Assembly (NCBI GenBank): GCA_963989245.1
Contig: OZ022339.1
Location: 56,186,795-56,250,794 of the forward strand
DNA length: 64,000 nucleotides
Reading direction: 5' to 3'
DNA from: Nansenia antarctica
Taxonomy: Eukaryota > Chordata > Actinopteri > Argentiniformes > Microstomatidae
Part shown: one piece after another, positions 1 through 10,226 of the stretch
Numbering within the stretch: position 1 is the first letter of the stretch
Layout: every line of letters starts with the position of its first letter
Program-made: the position numbers and the translations under genes
The notes under the pieces: model-generated
Database searches by the model: none
What the model was told of the DNA's origin: nothing
What the model saw: the letters and a program-made list of their open reading frames with translations, nothing else

Positions 1-893
1 AAGATTGACCAAAGCCTCTTGGTTGGACGAACTGAGAAACCATATAAAACAAAGGGACCTACTGAAAAAGTCTGCTATTAGTTTGAGCAGTTCAACAGAT
101 TGGCAAGCTTACCGTTCGCTAAGAAATATAATAACTAAATTAACTAGACATAAGAAAAAACGGTATTATCAATCTAAATTCGAGGAGTGTAATAGAGACA
201 GTAAAAAACTGTGGAGAATACTCAATGTTAGTTATGGGGATAACTAAAAAGCGTAATTTATGTGTTCTTTTATCGAACTGGATGAAGCATTTATCACCAA
301 ACCTTGTGACATTGCAAATTATTTTATTAATAATAATGAAAAAAAATCTACTTCCTCAGTAAAGTAAATACAATAAGAGACCAAATGCAGCCTGTGAGCA
401 GTAAGCTGTAACTAACCCTAACCCTATTATGGAAAATCACATCATGTTAGATAAGGATTGTTGTTTTGAATTTGGGCCTATTAAGGACGAGGATATGAAA
501 AAGCTTCTTGTTACAATCAAGTGTGACAAACCTTGTGGGCTGTGTGACTGGGCAGTGGTGAAGCCTTTATGCCATATTTTCAATTGATGTTTAAGTGAGT
601 GTGTCTATCCTAATTTGTGCAAGAGTGCAAAGGTTACTCCTCTTTTGTAAATGACATGCCATATGTATAAAAAAAAACTCTATATAAAAAAAAAAAGATA
701 TGGTGATTTATGTGGATGATACAACTATGTATGCATCAGCAAAGAGCACTGAGCAAGTCAATGAGATGCTGCATCAGGACAATGCTGGTTTCTGAATGGG
801 TCATTGAGAACAAGCTGAAGTTGAATGTTGCTAAAACTAAATGTATGGTACTGGGCTCCAAACATGCTCTTAGGTCAGATCATGTGTTGCAAG
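1..893 (+). pseudogene. L2/Rex-like LINE, upstream half (linker and RT remnants)
   Basis: Degenerate non-LTR retrotransposon. Codons 5-247 encode an 80-residue piece with the W-x-x-Y-R-x-L-R-N and K-x-x-Y-Y pattern seen between the endonuclease and reverse transcriptase of LINEs. Around 455-540 a stretch reads like the F-x-F-x-P-I ... I-K-x-D-K-P-x-G start of the RT. After an apparent internal deletion, the RT catalytic motif Y-V-D-D lies at 709-720, followed by a stop and frameshift and then N-K-L-K-L-N-V-A-K-T-K. The hAT at 894 interrupts the element and the reading resumes at 3748. The clade (L2/Rex1/CR1) is inferred from the C-terminal and 3' end style. The copy is dead. Confidence 0.8.
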
Positions 894-1434
894 TAGGGAT
901 GGGACGATTATCGTGATTATCGTTAATCGCGATAAAAACACCCGCGATAACTTTATCGTGGAGAATTTTTATTCGTTGAATAATCGTCATAATCGTATGT
1001 TATAAATAAATAGTAATATAATTGAGATTTCTCACATGAGCCGCGCGCGAATATCCTCACAGAAATGTGTCTCGCGCGATTGTTCAGCCTGCACGTGACT
1101 GTCAAGTCAGCCTTGTCAGTCAGTCACTAGTATGCTAGCCTACACCATGGCTGCATCGGCCCCGTGTCCATTGTATCCTCCGAATAAAAAAGTGAAATCT
1201 GATGTGTGGAAGTACTTTGGCTTCACAAGTCAAGAACGCCAGGATGAAGAGCCAACATGCCGAACTTGCCGGAGGAAAGCGTCTGCCCCCAATTTGCATG
1301 TGCATCTCCGTGACCGTCACCCTGCGTTGTACTCTGAACTCCAGGTAAAATGAGCCTTGCTTTACTAGTTAGTTAACATAGCAAGTGACTGTGAAATTCA
1401 TCTGAATGCTCGTTAGCAACATGATGCACTGATA

Positions 1435-1619
1435 GGGCTTACACACCGGCAGTTCCGAACGCCGGTTCGCGTTCGCGTGCCGAAACCTCCGAACGTTGGC
1501 GCTGTCTGACGAATGATACACTGGTATGAACGCGGGCTCATTCGTCAGACAGCGCCAACGTTCGGAGGTTTCGGCACGCGAACGCGAACCGGCGTTCGGA
1601 ACTGCCGGTGTGAAAGCCC
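1435..1619. mobile_element. Near-perfect palindromic MITE in the hAT intron
   Basis: 185 bp flanked by TA on both sides. The arms starting GGGCTTACACACCGGC and ending GCCGGTGTGAAAGCCC pair along almost their whole length, leaving a short centre around 1521-1533. The right arm closely matches the right end of the larger relative at 4793-5481, so this looks like a snap-back derivative of that element. TA as target duplication is inferred from both copies; superfamily unassigned. Confidence 0.85.
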
Positions 1620-1864
1620 TATGTGTGAACGTACGGATAGCCTGTAGCTATCCTACTGTATACCTGCCCAGCTCACTTCACGAAAGTGTCCTTATCTAGC
1701 TCTCAAATGGATTGAAATGAATGGATACGGATAGACTACGGGTGTGTGTGGCCACGGCATCCTATCCAGTCAAAAATTATTTTCAATGTCATAGAATTCG
1801 TTAGAATAGTCTCAGTGAAAAACAAATCATACAGTGAATTAACCTTAAGTAGACAGAGCATCTT

Positions 1865-2053
1865 TGATTACAGCTTGTGCAAAAGTGAACAAAATAATGA
1901 CAAGGTTGAATAATAGAAGTAATGAATTAAAAGTATATAATAGAAGTAATGAATTAAAAGTATATAATAGAAGTAATGAATTAAAAGCATCTGCTATGAT
2001 TCACCTTGTCATTATTATATTTTATTATTCACTTTTGCACAAGCTGTAATCAA
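1865..2053. mobile_element. Fold-back element with a three-copy 27-bp core
   Basis: Left arm TTGATTACAGCTTGTGCAAA and right arm its complement (ending near 2053) form a long stem that extends into ATAATGACAAGGTT / the complementary AACCTTGTCATTAT-like stretch. Between the arms about three tandem copies of a 27-bp unit (AATAGAAGTAATGAATTAAA plus AGTATAT) occupy 1911-1988. No coding capacity. No convincing target duplication seen. Confidence 0.75.
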
Positions 2054-3739
2054 CAGCCTATAGCCTATGAATAACAAATGTAATGATCACTATTCTGCTA
2101 TGTGTCTGTTATGAATAACTAATGTGATCCTCAACATCCATGCATCATACTGACTTTTTATTTTTTCTTCTAGTCTTCAGCAGCAGCAACCAAACAGACT
2201 GTGCAGCCAACACTAAAGGAGACTCTGCAAAAACAGGCTTCATATGCACCAACTTCAAAGAATGCCAAAGATCTCAATGTGGCAGTGGCATACTTCATCT
2301 CAAAAGAAATGATGCTATTTCAAATAGTGGAAAAGCCTGGCTTTTTAAAAATTATGAAAACCGCTGCTCCACTATATAAGGTGCCGACACGACAGTTCTT
2401 CTCCAGAACAGAGGTTCCGCGATTGTATAATGAGGTGAAAGCTGACGTGACCAAAAGCGTGGCACAGGGCACCTGGTATGCTGCCACCACTGACCTGTGG
2501 ACGAGCAGTGGAGGCGGGGGTGAACCATACATAAGCTTCACCATACATTATGTATCCCCAGAATGGAAACTAGAATCCAGCTGCTTGGAGACCCTGCTCT
2601 TCCCACAAGACCACACTGCTAATAACATCCTTGAGATGGTGGAGAACATGCTACAAGAGTGGGAAATCAAGAAAGAGCAAGTAGTGTGCATCACTACAGA
2701 TAATGCATCAAATAATGCATCAAAAAGCCTTTGAGAAGTTCCCTGACCTGTGGCTTGGGTGCTTCGGCCACAATCTAAACCTCGCCATCACAAAGATCCT
2801 GAAGCACAAGCGCGTAGATGCTGCTGTCCGAGCCTGCCGCCACCTTGTCCAGGGGTTCTCCAGGAGCTGGAAGAGGAAGAGAGAGTTGAAGGCTAAGCAA
2901 ACAGCTCTGGAGCTCCCACAGAAGTCGATGATACATGACGTGGTTACTCGGTGGGGATCAACATATCAGATGTTGGAACGGTTCCTCAGCCAACAACAGG
3001 CAATCAGTGCCACACTGGCGGCAGAAAGAGGGGTATGGCACCTGATGCCAAAGGACTCCGACATCACTGTTATTGAACAAGTGTGTGAGCTCCTTGGCCC
3101 TCTCAGCCAGTTCACCGACGCACTTGCCTCAGACCAGGGTCACACTCTCTGCTGTCAAACCGGTCCTGGTGCACGTCAAAACAGAGATCCTCAAGCAGAA
3201 CGATGAAGACCCGGCACTGGTCCAAGAGATGAAGAGGATGATGAGGGAGGACCTTGACTCAAGATATTCGATAAAAGCAGAGAGAATTATGGATGGAGCG
3301 TCTTTCATTGATCCTCGCTTTAAAGAAAAATTCTCTGAAGATCTTGAAGGCACAACAGACAACTGTGTACAGGAGGCCCTGCAACTGGCACCTGTAAGAG
3401 TGAGACAGGAGGAGGAAGGTCAATCTCAACCTACAGAGCCCGTCGCCACCCCCCCTACCAAAGCAACAATAAGGGCCTGGCTGGGTTGCTGAAGAAGATC
3501 ACTGCAACCAGGCAGCAGAGATCTGAAGATGAACACAGAACCACAGAACAACAGGTGAGATGAAATGATGATGACATCTATATTATTTATTTATCCCTGC
3601 GGAGAGGGGGAGGAGTTACTTTGTCAACTGCATGATATGCAACTGATTTTTTTTATTTATTCTCACGATAATATCGTGGATCGCGATTATTTTGCCCACG
3701 ATAATCGTGACATGACATTTTCTAATCGTCCCACCCCTA

Positions 3740-4675
3740 GTTGCAAGGTGCTGATATTGAGCAGGTTGAAGAAGCCAAGTTGTTGGGTGTCACTGTTGAT
3801 GGAACATTATCATGGTCAACTCATATCAATAATATAGTGACAAAAATGAGTAGAGGAATCCCAACATCAGAAGATGTGCTCGTTTTATGACGGATACAAC
3901 AATCATATTACTTATAAAGTCTGTAGTCTTGTCACATCTTGACTACTGCCGACAATCTGGTCTAGTGCATCAAAACATAAACTAGCTAAACTCCAGATCA
4001 CTCAAAGCAGAGCTGCACGCCTCGCACTTCGATGCTCAATCAGAAGTAATGTGAATGTAATGCATACAAGGCTGTCATGGATGATGGTAGATGAAAGACT
4101 GGCATGTAGCATTATTCTATAGTTTACATAAACCCTGTAGCCTGTTTTTACAGTTACTCCCCACCAATGATAGACATACCTATGATACCAGACAGGCCTC
4201 AAGCTGTCGTTTCACCCTACCAAGGCTTAGAACAAATGCACTACAGATTTATTTTTTATATAGAGCTGTGGTATACTGGAATAGACTCCCCCAATATCTG
4301 ACCCTTATTGGAAATAAATCCAGCTTCAAAAAGAAGCTGAAAGAAGCTGTCGTCCGGAAAGATAATACTGTCGTTTTGGTGTGAGCTCTGTCTATTTGGA
4401 TGCAGATATAGTGGTTGAAGCAAATGCAGCTCTCAAATGTGCTGCTACAGTACTTAAAATACTTATTGCATTTTATTTAATTCTGTTATCTTCTATTTTT
4501 TAGGGTTAGGGTTAAATTTATTAAATTTTTCTTAGTTTTAATAAGTGAATGCTGTTAATTAATTATTCCTTTGTTATTCCTTTTTGTTATGTTTGATTGT
4601 CTGTCTTTCATGTGGACCCCAGGAAGAATTGTCTTCACTATGGTGATGACTAATGGGGATCCGTTCAAATAAACA
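3740..4675 (+). pseudogene. L2/Rex-like LINE, downstream half and 3' end
   Basis: Continuation of the LINE after the hAT. Codons from 3748 read L-L-G-V-T-V-D-G-T-L-S-W and later S-V-V-L-S-H-L-D-Y-C, the RT thumb style. 4091-4384 encodes the C-terminal part with H-T-Y-D-T-R-Q, P-R-L-R-T-N, Y-W-N-R-L-P and S-F-K-K-K-L-K, then a stop. The 3' region contains GGACCCCAGGAAGAATTG ... AATGGGGATCC and AATAAA at about 4669, a 3' end seen in fish L2/Rex-like LINEs. Several stops and shifts make it non-functional. Confidence 0.8.
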
Positions 4676-4680
4676 AATCT

Positions 4681-4718
4681 CACACACACACACACACACA
4701 CACTCTCTCTCTCTCTCA
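4681..4718. repeat. (CA)n-(CT)n microsatellite
   Basis: About 22 bases of CA repeat followed by about 14 bases of CT repeat at the LINE 3' end, directly before a duplicated exon fragment. Confidence 0.95.
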
Positions 4719-4776
4719 CCTGTGGACGTAGTTGCTGGTGGATGGAGTGGATGGCCAGTACCATCTCTCTCTCACA
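4717..4776 (-). pseudogene. Duplicated tail of cdc42bpb exon 5 with its splice donor (copy 1)
   Basis: On the minus strand this matches the last ~55 bases of exon 5 (5607-5661) including the GTGAG donor and adjacent CT tract, with a 2-base deletion and a substitution. Only the end of the exon is present, without an acceptor. It lies in the intron downstream of the real exon 5, between a microsatellite and the element at 4793. It is not expected to be coding. Confidence 0.85.
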
Positions 4777-4792
4777 GACATAGACACACATA

Positions 4793-5481
4793 GGGCTTTC
4801 ACACCGGCAAAGAACCGTGCCGGTTCGCGTTCGCGAACCAAGTCTGGAACCGGCCGGCGCGTTCAGACCGAAGCACAATTGGTTCGGAACCTGAAAAGTT
4901 GGTTCGCAGCGGGCACCAAAAAATAGTGGTTCTCAAGCGCGAACCAAAACGTAGAACAGTCACGTCTCAGTGGGTGTGTCATATTCTAGGCTGCAGAGAC
5001 CAGCAAGGAGGAAGTAGACAAAATGTAATCTAATCTAAATCTAATCATTAGTGATCAAAAACAATATCAAAAGTGTCATTATTCTCTCTATCTTCCTCAC
5101 ATGCTCAGCAAACACACACACGCACACGCGCGCGGACATGCGCGAACGCGAATTTCGTAAGCCATTTCTATTCCAGTAATGGAGCAGCTGATTAGTAAAA
5201 GAACGCATATAGAAAGTGTCTTTTGTTTTGTTTCACAGAAAATTGTGTTTATTTCAGATACTGTAGTAGTGGAAGATATTATCCTCTTTTCCAGTGAAGT
5301 AGCTGCCATCTAGTTGTGAATTGTTTTGTTTATCCCGCCCCTTCATCACCCAGCGTTGATGACGCGGATGGTTCAGGTTACACTGGTATGAACGCGGGCT
5401 CGTTCGCCAGACAGCACCAAGGTTCAGAGGTTTCCGAACGCGAACGCGAACCGGCACGGTTCTTTGCCGGTGTGAAAGCCC
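4793..5481. mobile_element. Non-autonomous DNA transposon with long inverted ends
   Basis: The first ~43 bases (GGGCTTTCACACCGGCAAAG onward) are the complement of the last ~43 bases, and TA flanks each end (4791-4792, 5482-5483). The interior is non-coding. The right ~95 bases match the right arm of the palindromic MITE at 1435-1619. Superfamily not assigned from sequence alone. Confidence 0.85.
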
Positions 5482-5507
5482 TAACAGACACCCCCCTCCC
5501 CCTCTCT

Positions 5508-5562
5508 CTCACCTGTGGACTAGTGTTGCTGGTGGATGGAGTGGATGTCCAGTACCATCACA
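5508..5562 (-). pseudogene. Duplicated tail of cdc42bpb exon 5 with its splice donor (copy 2)
   Basis: Second degenerate copy of the exon 5 tail: same CT tract, same donor, one missing base and two substitutions relative to 5607-5661. It is followed by a CA repeat and then the real exon. Together with copy 1 this looks like a small tandem duplication of exon tail plus microsatellite, later separated by the 4793-5481 insertion. Confidence 0.85.
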
Positions 5563-5606
5563 AACACACACACACACACAAACACATACACCTTTCTCTC
5601 TCTCAC

Positions 5607-5755
5607 CTGTGGACGTAGTGTTGCTGGTGGATGGAGTGGATGGCCAGCACCATCTCGGCCACGTAGAACTTGGACATGTCCTCTGGGAGGCGGTCCTCAA
5701 ACTTACTGAGCAGGGTCAGGAGGTCACCACCCACGTAGTAGTCCATCACTAAGTA
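5607..5755 (-). CDS. cdc42bpb: cdc42bpb exon 5: kinase domain, hinge to alpha-E helix
   Basis: 149-nt exon with AG acceptor just above 5755 and GTGAG donor below 5607. It encodes Y-L-V-M-D-Y-Y-V-G-G-D-L-L-T-L-L-S-K-F-E-D-R-L-P-split hinge/alpha-D segment and ends A-I-H-S-I-H-Q-Q-H-Y-V-H-R. This is the AGC-kinase hinge (V-M-D-Y) and the residues up to the H-R of the catalytic loop; the catalytic D must begin the next exon, beyond the left end of the window. It joins exon 4 at phase 0 and ends two bases into a codon. The L-V-M-D-Y-Y-V-G-G-D signature is typical of MRCK/DMPK kinases. Confidence 0.95.
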
Positions 5756-5965
5756 CTGTGAGGGGGGGGGACAGGGAAAGGGCAGGCATAGGAATCAGAC
5801 CAGGTCCCTCTTCAAAAAAAGACATTTCATATCAATGAGACTCACCTGGATGAATAAAGGTTGGACACAAAACATGTGGAGAGTGCGGTGTGTGTATTAA
5901 ACATGTAGAGTAGTACATTGCAGTACATTGTAGCACACTGTTTTGTGTTGTTGTGTCTGTCTGAC

Positions 5966-7655
5966 AGTTAAAGTAGAGATTATCAGAATTCAATGTTTTC
6001 TTTTTTCAGATTGGTTTCACCATTTATAAATAAATGGCAACCTTCTTTATACATAGTCCCCTTATTTCAGGGAACCAGTAGTATTGGAAAATTGGCTTGA
6101 CAGGTGTTTCTGGTTAGTCAGGTGTGTTCAGTCACATAATTTGTGCAGGCATAAGTGAGGTGTCAACGTCTAGTATTGACTCTAGGCTTTATGTTTCCCT
6201 TTGCAGGCTGCTATTAGTGTCATGAAGACCAAAGAGTTGTCACTACAAGTCAAGGAAACCATTATTGGGCTAAGAAATCTGAAATAAACTATTATAAACA
6301 TATCCAAAAACTTAGGCTTGTCAACAACATCAGTTTGAAACATCATTCAAAAGAAGAAAAACACCTCAATAATCTCAAATGGCCTGGGTAGACATTTTGA
6401 CGGAAACCCTCAAAATGACTGTCCCACAGAACAGCAACATTCTCCAGGATGTAGGCATGAATGTATCAGAGACTACCATCCACAGAAGACTTCACCAGCA
6501 GAACTACAGAGGCTACACGGCAAGGTGTTAACTACTAGTTAGCAACAGAAAACGGAGGGCCAGATTACAGTTTGCTAAAAGGTACTCGCCCTGTGATGTA
6601 CCCTGTCCTGGTGCATGCTGACTGTAATGTAGCTCCATGTGCTTTTAACCCTGTAATGTGCATGTTGCTTGTAAGGCGTTTGTATTGTACTATGTTCGGC
6701 TTTGATGTCTGTGCCTCTATGTAATATGTGTGTTGCTTTTATGCCTGCCTAACCAGTACTTGATTTGTTGATTTTAATTGTTTTTATTGTTTTAGGTTTC
6801 CAAGTGCCAACTGAACATCTGGCCAGGGACTACGGACTTAAACTAACCTTATTGGCTAACTCCGGCATATTGCATTTGTGTCTCATATTTTAATATGCAC
6901 GGTCCCTGTGAAATAAACAATAAAACTAAACTAAACTAAAACCTAAAAGAGCCTGCAGGGTTCTTATTATTGTGGACAGATGAGACAAAAACTAACATGT
7001 ACCGGATTGAACACATAAATAAATAAGTGTAAGATGTGTTGAGGAAAAAAAGGGACTGTCCAAAATCCCTGGCATACCACCTCATCTGTGAAATGTGGTG
7101 GAGAGGGTGTTATGGATGTGGCATGTATGGCTGATACTGCCTCACTTGTTGTAATTGATTCTGTCAGCAGCTGAATGAATTCTGAAGTGTACATCTTGTC
7201 TGCTGAAGTCTACCCCCAAACAATTAGGGAGTTTTTCAGGGTAAAAAAGGGGAAGAGAATCTCCAGATTTAAATCCAATTGAACATTCATTTCATTTGCT
7301 GAAGACGGAAATCTGTTCGCATGTCCCTATAAGGCAAAACGACCTCAAAACAAACAACAACTGAAGATGGCTGCAGTACAGTCTTGGCAGGGCATTAACA
7401 GAGAATATACCCAGCATCTGGTGGGTCAATGAGTTGCAGACATCAGACAGTTATTGCATGATTGTCGACCAAATACTAAACATCAGTACTTTATTTGGAC
7501 ATGGATATTATTTTCCCAGTACTTTTGGGGGGAGTGAAATAGGGGGAGTTTTTTTTATAGAGTAAAATAAAATAAAATAAATTATTTCAAAATAGTGAAA
7601 CCAATCTGAAAAAATAAAACATTGAATTAAAGGTGAGAATCTCTACTTTAACCTC
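5966..7655 (+). pseudogene. Tc1/mariner-like transposon remnant
   Basis: Ends beginning GTTAAAGTAGAGATT and containing TCAATGTTTT..TTTTTCAGATTGGTTTCAC occur in inverted orientation at 5966-6030 and about 7590-7655. From about 6222 the plus strand reads as a Tc1 transposase start (M-K-T-K-E-L-S ... V-K-E-T-I-I-G-L), riddled with stops and shifts, and W-T-D-E-T-K at about 6972 is the Tc1 motif around the second catalytic D. A LINE 3' end (6582-6942) interrupts it. Non-functional. Confidence 0.85.
6582..6942 (+). mobile_element. 5'-truncated L2-like LINE 3' end inside the Tc1
   Basis: 361 bp flanked by the 7-bp duplication CTAAAAG (6575-6581 and 6943-6949). It ends with AATAAA and a (CTAAA)n tail. 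The 3' UTR style (CCAGGGACTACGGACTTAAA then GGTCCCTGTGAAATAAACA) is that of fish LINE-2-like elements. It splits the Tc1 transposase sequence. Confidence 0.85.
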
Positions 7656-7885
7656 ATAGTAAGTGCTTGATTTAAAATACAAACTGTTGGGAGTATAGAG
7701 CTAAAAGAAGACAAAATGATTCCTCTTTTCAACATTTGGAAGTATGTCAAGTTTGTTATTTGGTCATTCAGTCTATTCTATGGTTTGTTGCAAGTTGTTC
7801 GCACCAAATATTTGTGAATTGTACAGTAGTGTTGATGTTTAGTGTGTAAAACATTTGTTTTATTCTGTCTAGGGAGGTACATGAG

Positions 7886-7998
7886 TGTCAAATGGAGTAG
7901 TATGATTGTGTTGGTGTGTATTGTGTTGATGTGTATGATTGTGTTGGTGTGTATTGTGTTGGTGTGTATGATTGTGTTGGTGTGTATTGTGTTAGAGA
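7886..7998. repeat. GT-rich tandem repeat
   Basis: Repeats of GTGTTGGTGTGTATGATT and GTGTTGGTGTGTATT next to exon 4, in intron 4. The short open frames across it are by-products of the repeat. Confidence 0.85.
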
Positions 7999-8015
7999 TG
8001 TGTAGAGGCTCTTAC

Positions 8016-8111
8016 CAGGTAGTTGTCGTCCTGGAAGGCGTAGTGTAGCGTGGTGATCCACTGGCAGTCTCCATTCACTAGGACGTTCCTCTCCTCCCGG
8101 AAACAGGCCGT
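8016..8111 (-). CDS. cdc42bpb: cdc42bpb exon 4: kinase N-lobe (alpha-C to beta-5)
   Basis: 96-nt exon (32 codons, phase 0 on both sides) with a CAG acceptor at 8112-8114 and a GTAAG donor at 8015-8011. It encodes T-A-C-F-R-E-E-R-N-V-L-V-N-G ... W-I-T-T-L-H-Y-A-F-Q-D-D-N-Y-L. The second E of R-E-E-R should be the alpha-C glutamate that salt-bridges the catalytic lysine of exon 3. The sequence joins exon 5 to give N-Y-L-Y-L-V-M-D-Y as in MRCK kinases. Confidence 0.95.
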
Positions 8112-8616
8112 CTGGAGGGGTCAATGTGACAGGTCACTTCAGAAGTAGACAGTACTGACAGGACATCTTCACGGGAAGGGTCACCAACCACACTAGTCAC
8201 ACAAATCAGTGGCAAAAATGTTAGAATTGACCGGCGAACGTGACGTCCATGAACGTCTCGCTCTCTCCATTCCTCAACCTCTTCATTCAAGAAGACTCCC
8301 TTTGACCTGCGGTGTGGAGGCTTAGCAGTAACGTGGCTGACAGTTACACACACATACCATATTTATCTCACTACAAAGGTCCCCGGTCTGCTGCCTGGAT
8401 CTGTCTTTCCTTGTGTCTGTTTCCCTTTCTCTTTATCAACTAAACTATAATAATAAATATAATCAGCTGATTAATTGTCCATGGAATACGAAAGCAGAGT
8501 GGGGACCACCCAAAATAAGCACCTGAACATGCAATGTTTTTTTACAATGACATCCCGATCCAGTCTTTTCCATCTGACAATGCCAAACATGTGTCCATCT
8601 GTAGACAGTTGGAATT

Positions 8617-10004
8617 AGGGATAGATGGTTACCAATTTTTTAAACCGAGAAATCGTTAAAATAACCACAGTTTTTCAGTTAACTGGGATCCAAAATTAGA
8701 TTGTTTAGCTGCCAATTTCAAATAATGGAGCCCTATACTATACGACTACAATACATTCATGTTGAAAACACTGTGAAAGAAACGGAAGCACGGTCGCAAC
8801 AAAATTTGTCTACTTCATAGTTTCACAAATATAAGTGGTCGTTGGAATGCCATTTCTTTTCAATACATTATTTGTGCATTTAAGACATAAGACATTAGAG
8901 AGACCATAAGGAAATTCAACCAGCACACATCATTCACATCAGCAGCGCTAACTTCAAAGAGACAAAGCAGAGATTCCTTATTTGACAGCATGGAGACAAC
9001 ACAGCACTGGGAGTCTGTCCAACCAGAATAATGCCAGCAGTGAATACGCAAGCCGTATTCCATCCATTAATACACAGCTTAATGCACACACACCGGTAAG
9101 CCTACCTGGCTTCTGTGATTGGCTTTGGCTGCGGGTCCCGAAACTAGTAATAGTTGACAGGTTTCATGATTTACCTCCGATAGTCACTTAGTTAATCTCC
9201 TTCCATATGATCCTTGATCCAATGCGCCATCCAATGTTGTTTCTTGTAATGTGTTTTTTTGTTGACAAAATATAGTGACTAACTGGAAACAAACGTCAAG
9301 TCCCTGACAGAATGAGGACGGCCTTGTTTGCTATTGTCTGACGCGCTACCAAAATAGTGAAAATACATCCGTGATCAGACTTAGCTGAGGTGCTGGAGCT
9401 GAAGAGTATCAAATGTAATGAAAAGAAGCAGCATCCGCACACTCAAAACAGTGCAAAAATCTGTGTTTTATTGCGCAAGCTTTCTGTCTTTCTTAGACCT
9501 TCTTCAGGCATACGCGCTACCAAAAACGATTTGTATTGTATCTGGTCTGCAATGTACCCTATCACAGTGGGCCTGAAAGTTGCATCGAGAATAGTCTATT
9601 TAGCTCGTAGCCTGCTGCTCTCTTTTTTTTTTAGGGACCATCTCGCTTCCCTAACAGTGTTGCCAGATGGGGTTGATTTCCAGCCAACCACAGTCTAAAA
9701 ACCTCCGATTGTGATCATAAGTAGCCCAATTGGGCAGGAATACGGCCAGTCGGGCAACACTGTTCCCTAATTCTCCATTCTGTTCCCTAATTCTCCGTCA
9801 CGTGACATGTCTTTTTAGAAAGTTAAGTTATTGACAAATTACATTGTTTACAAAAATCACTTTATACATGATTCATGACGTTGTGATTAAATGTTAAAAA
9901 ATAATCAAAATAATCAAATAAAAAATCTGGTTTAATGACTGTTTTGATAAAAACCGTAGCTATTTTTAGAAACCGTGGTTTTCATTTTTTTTTTTTCAAC
10001 CCTA
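8617..10004 (+). mobile_element. hAT-like non-autonomous element
   Basis: The left end TAGGGATAGATGGTTACC and the right end running ACCGTGGTTTTC ... CAACCCTA bound about 1.4 kb. The right half (about 9520-10004) matches, inverted, the fragment at 38668-39150, which begins TAGGGTTGGACGGTTTTACG. Part of the interior (9190-9600) recurs at 19885-20110. No transposase was found. An exact target duplication is not visible, so superfamily and left boundary are tentative. Confidence 0.65.
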
Positions 10005-10226
10005 CCGTACAGTAGACTAATCAGCCCCACCCCCTGCCATTCCCACTGCAGTGAGGGATTGTGGGATTACTGACCATTACAGACAAAAACTCCAAGAGTG
10101 TGGCTGTGTTCGGAATGGCATACTAATCATACTAGATATGACGTAGATCTGAGTATGCGTGTTGTGTTGCCAAAATTGTGGAGGTCTTGCATTGAAGGAT
10201 CAGTTGAAGGATAAAAATAATAATAT
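10005..10226. other. Short intronic stretch with a possible repeat end
   Basis: Contains TGTTCGGAATGGCATACTAA, which resembles a dispersed repeat end, just before the transposase-like fragment. Nothing else recognised. Confidence 0.3.

Larger units (their letters stand above)
1132..3492 (+). pseudogene. hAT transposase (ZBED-like), frameshifted and C-terminally truncated
   Basis: Exon 1 (1132-1344, 71 codons) encodes a BED zinc finger with the C-x2-C and H-x4-H ligands, ending at a GT donor at 1345. After a polypyrimidine tract and AG at 2172-2173, exon 2 continues in phase from 2174. It has the hAT catalytic-core signatures: T-T-D-L-W-T-S-S near 2490, T-T-D-N-A-S-N near 2697 and C-F-G-H-N-L-N-L-A near 2760. 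A frameshift near 2716-2735 and another near 3135-3145 break it. The reading ends at 3492 without the C-terminal hAT dimerisation domain, so the protein would be inactive. The splice sites are inferred from consensus and phase. Confidence 0.88.
894..3739 (+). mobile_element. hAT DNA transposon inserted in the LINE
   Basis: Terminal inverted repeats TAGGGATGGGACGATTA (left) and its complement with one mismatch (right) bound the element. The 8-bp target duplication GTTGCAAG is present at 886-893 and 3740-3747, as expected for hAT. The LINE reading frame is split exactly here. Inner termini are AT-rich repeats of a TTATCGTGATTATCG type. The element carries a broken BED/hAT transposase gene with one intron, and two small inverted-repeat elements sit in that intron. 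Confidence 0.95.

Noticed and set aside
411..424. Telomere-like CTAACCCTAACCC, and TAGGGTTAGGG at 4501
   Set aside because: Only two units each, within or beside a LINE; too short to indicate an interstitial telomeric site.
5607..5755. Assignment of the kinase exons to DMPK, MRCK-alpha or MRCK-gamma
   Set aside because: All share the kinase signatures, but the N-terminus M-S-A-K-V-R-L-K-x-L-E-Q-L-L-L-D-G in exon 1 fits MRCK-beta best.
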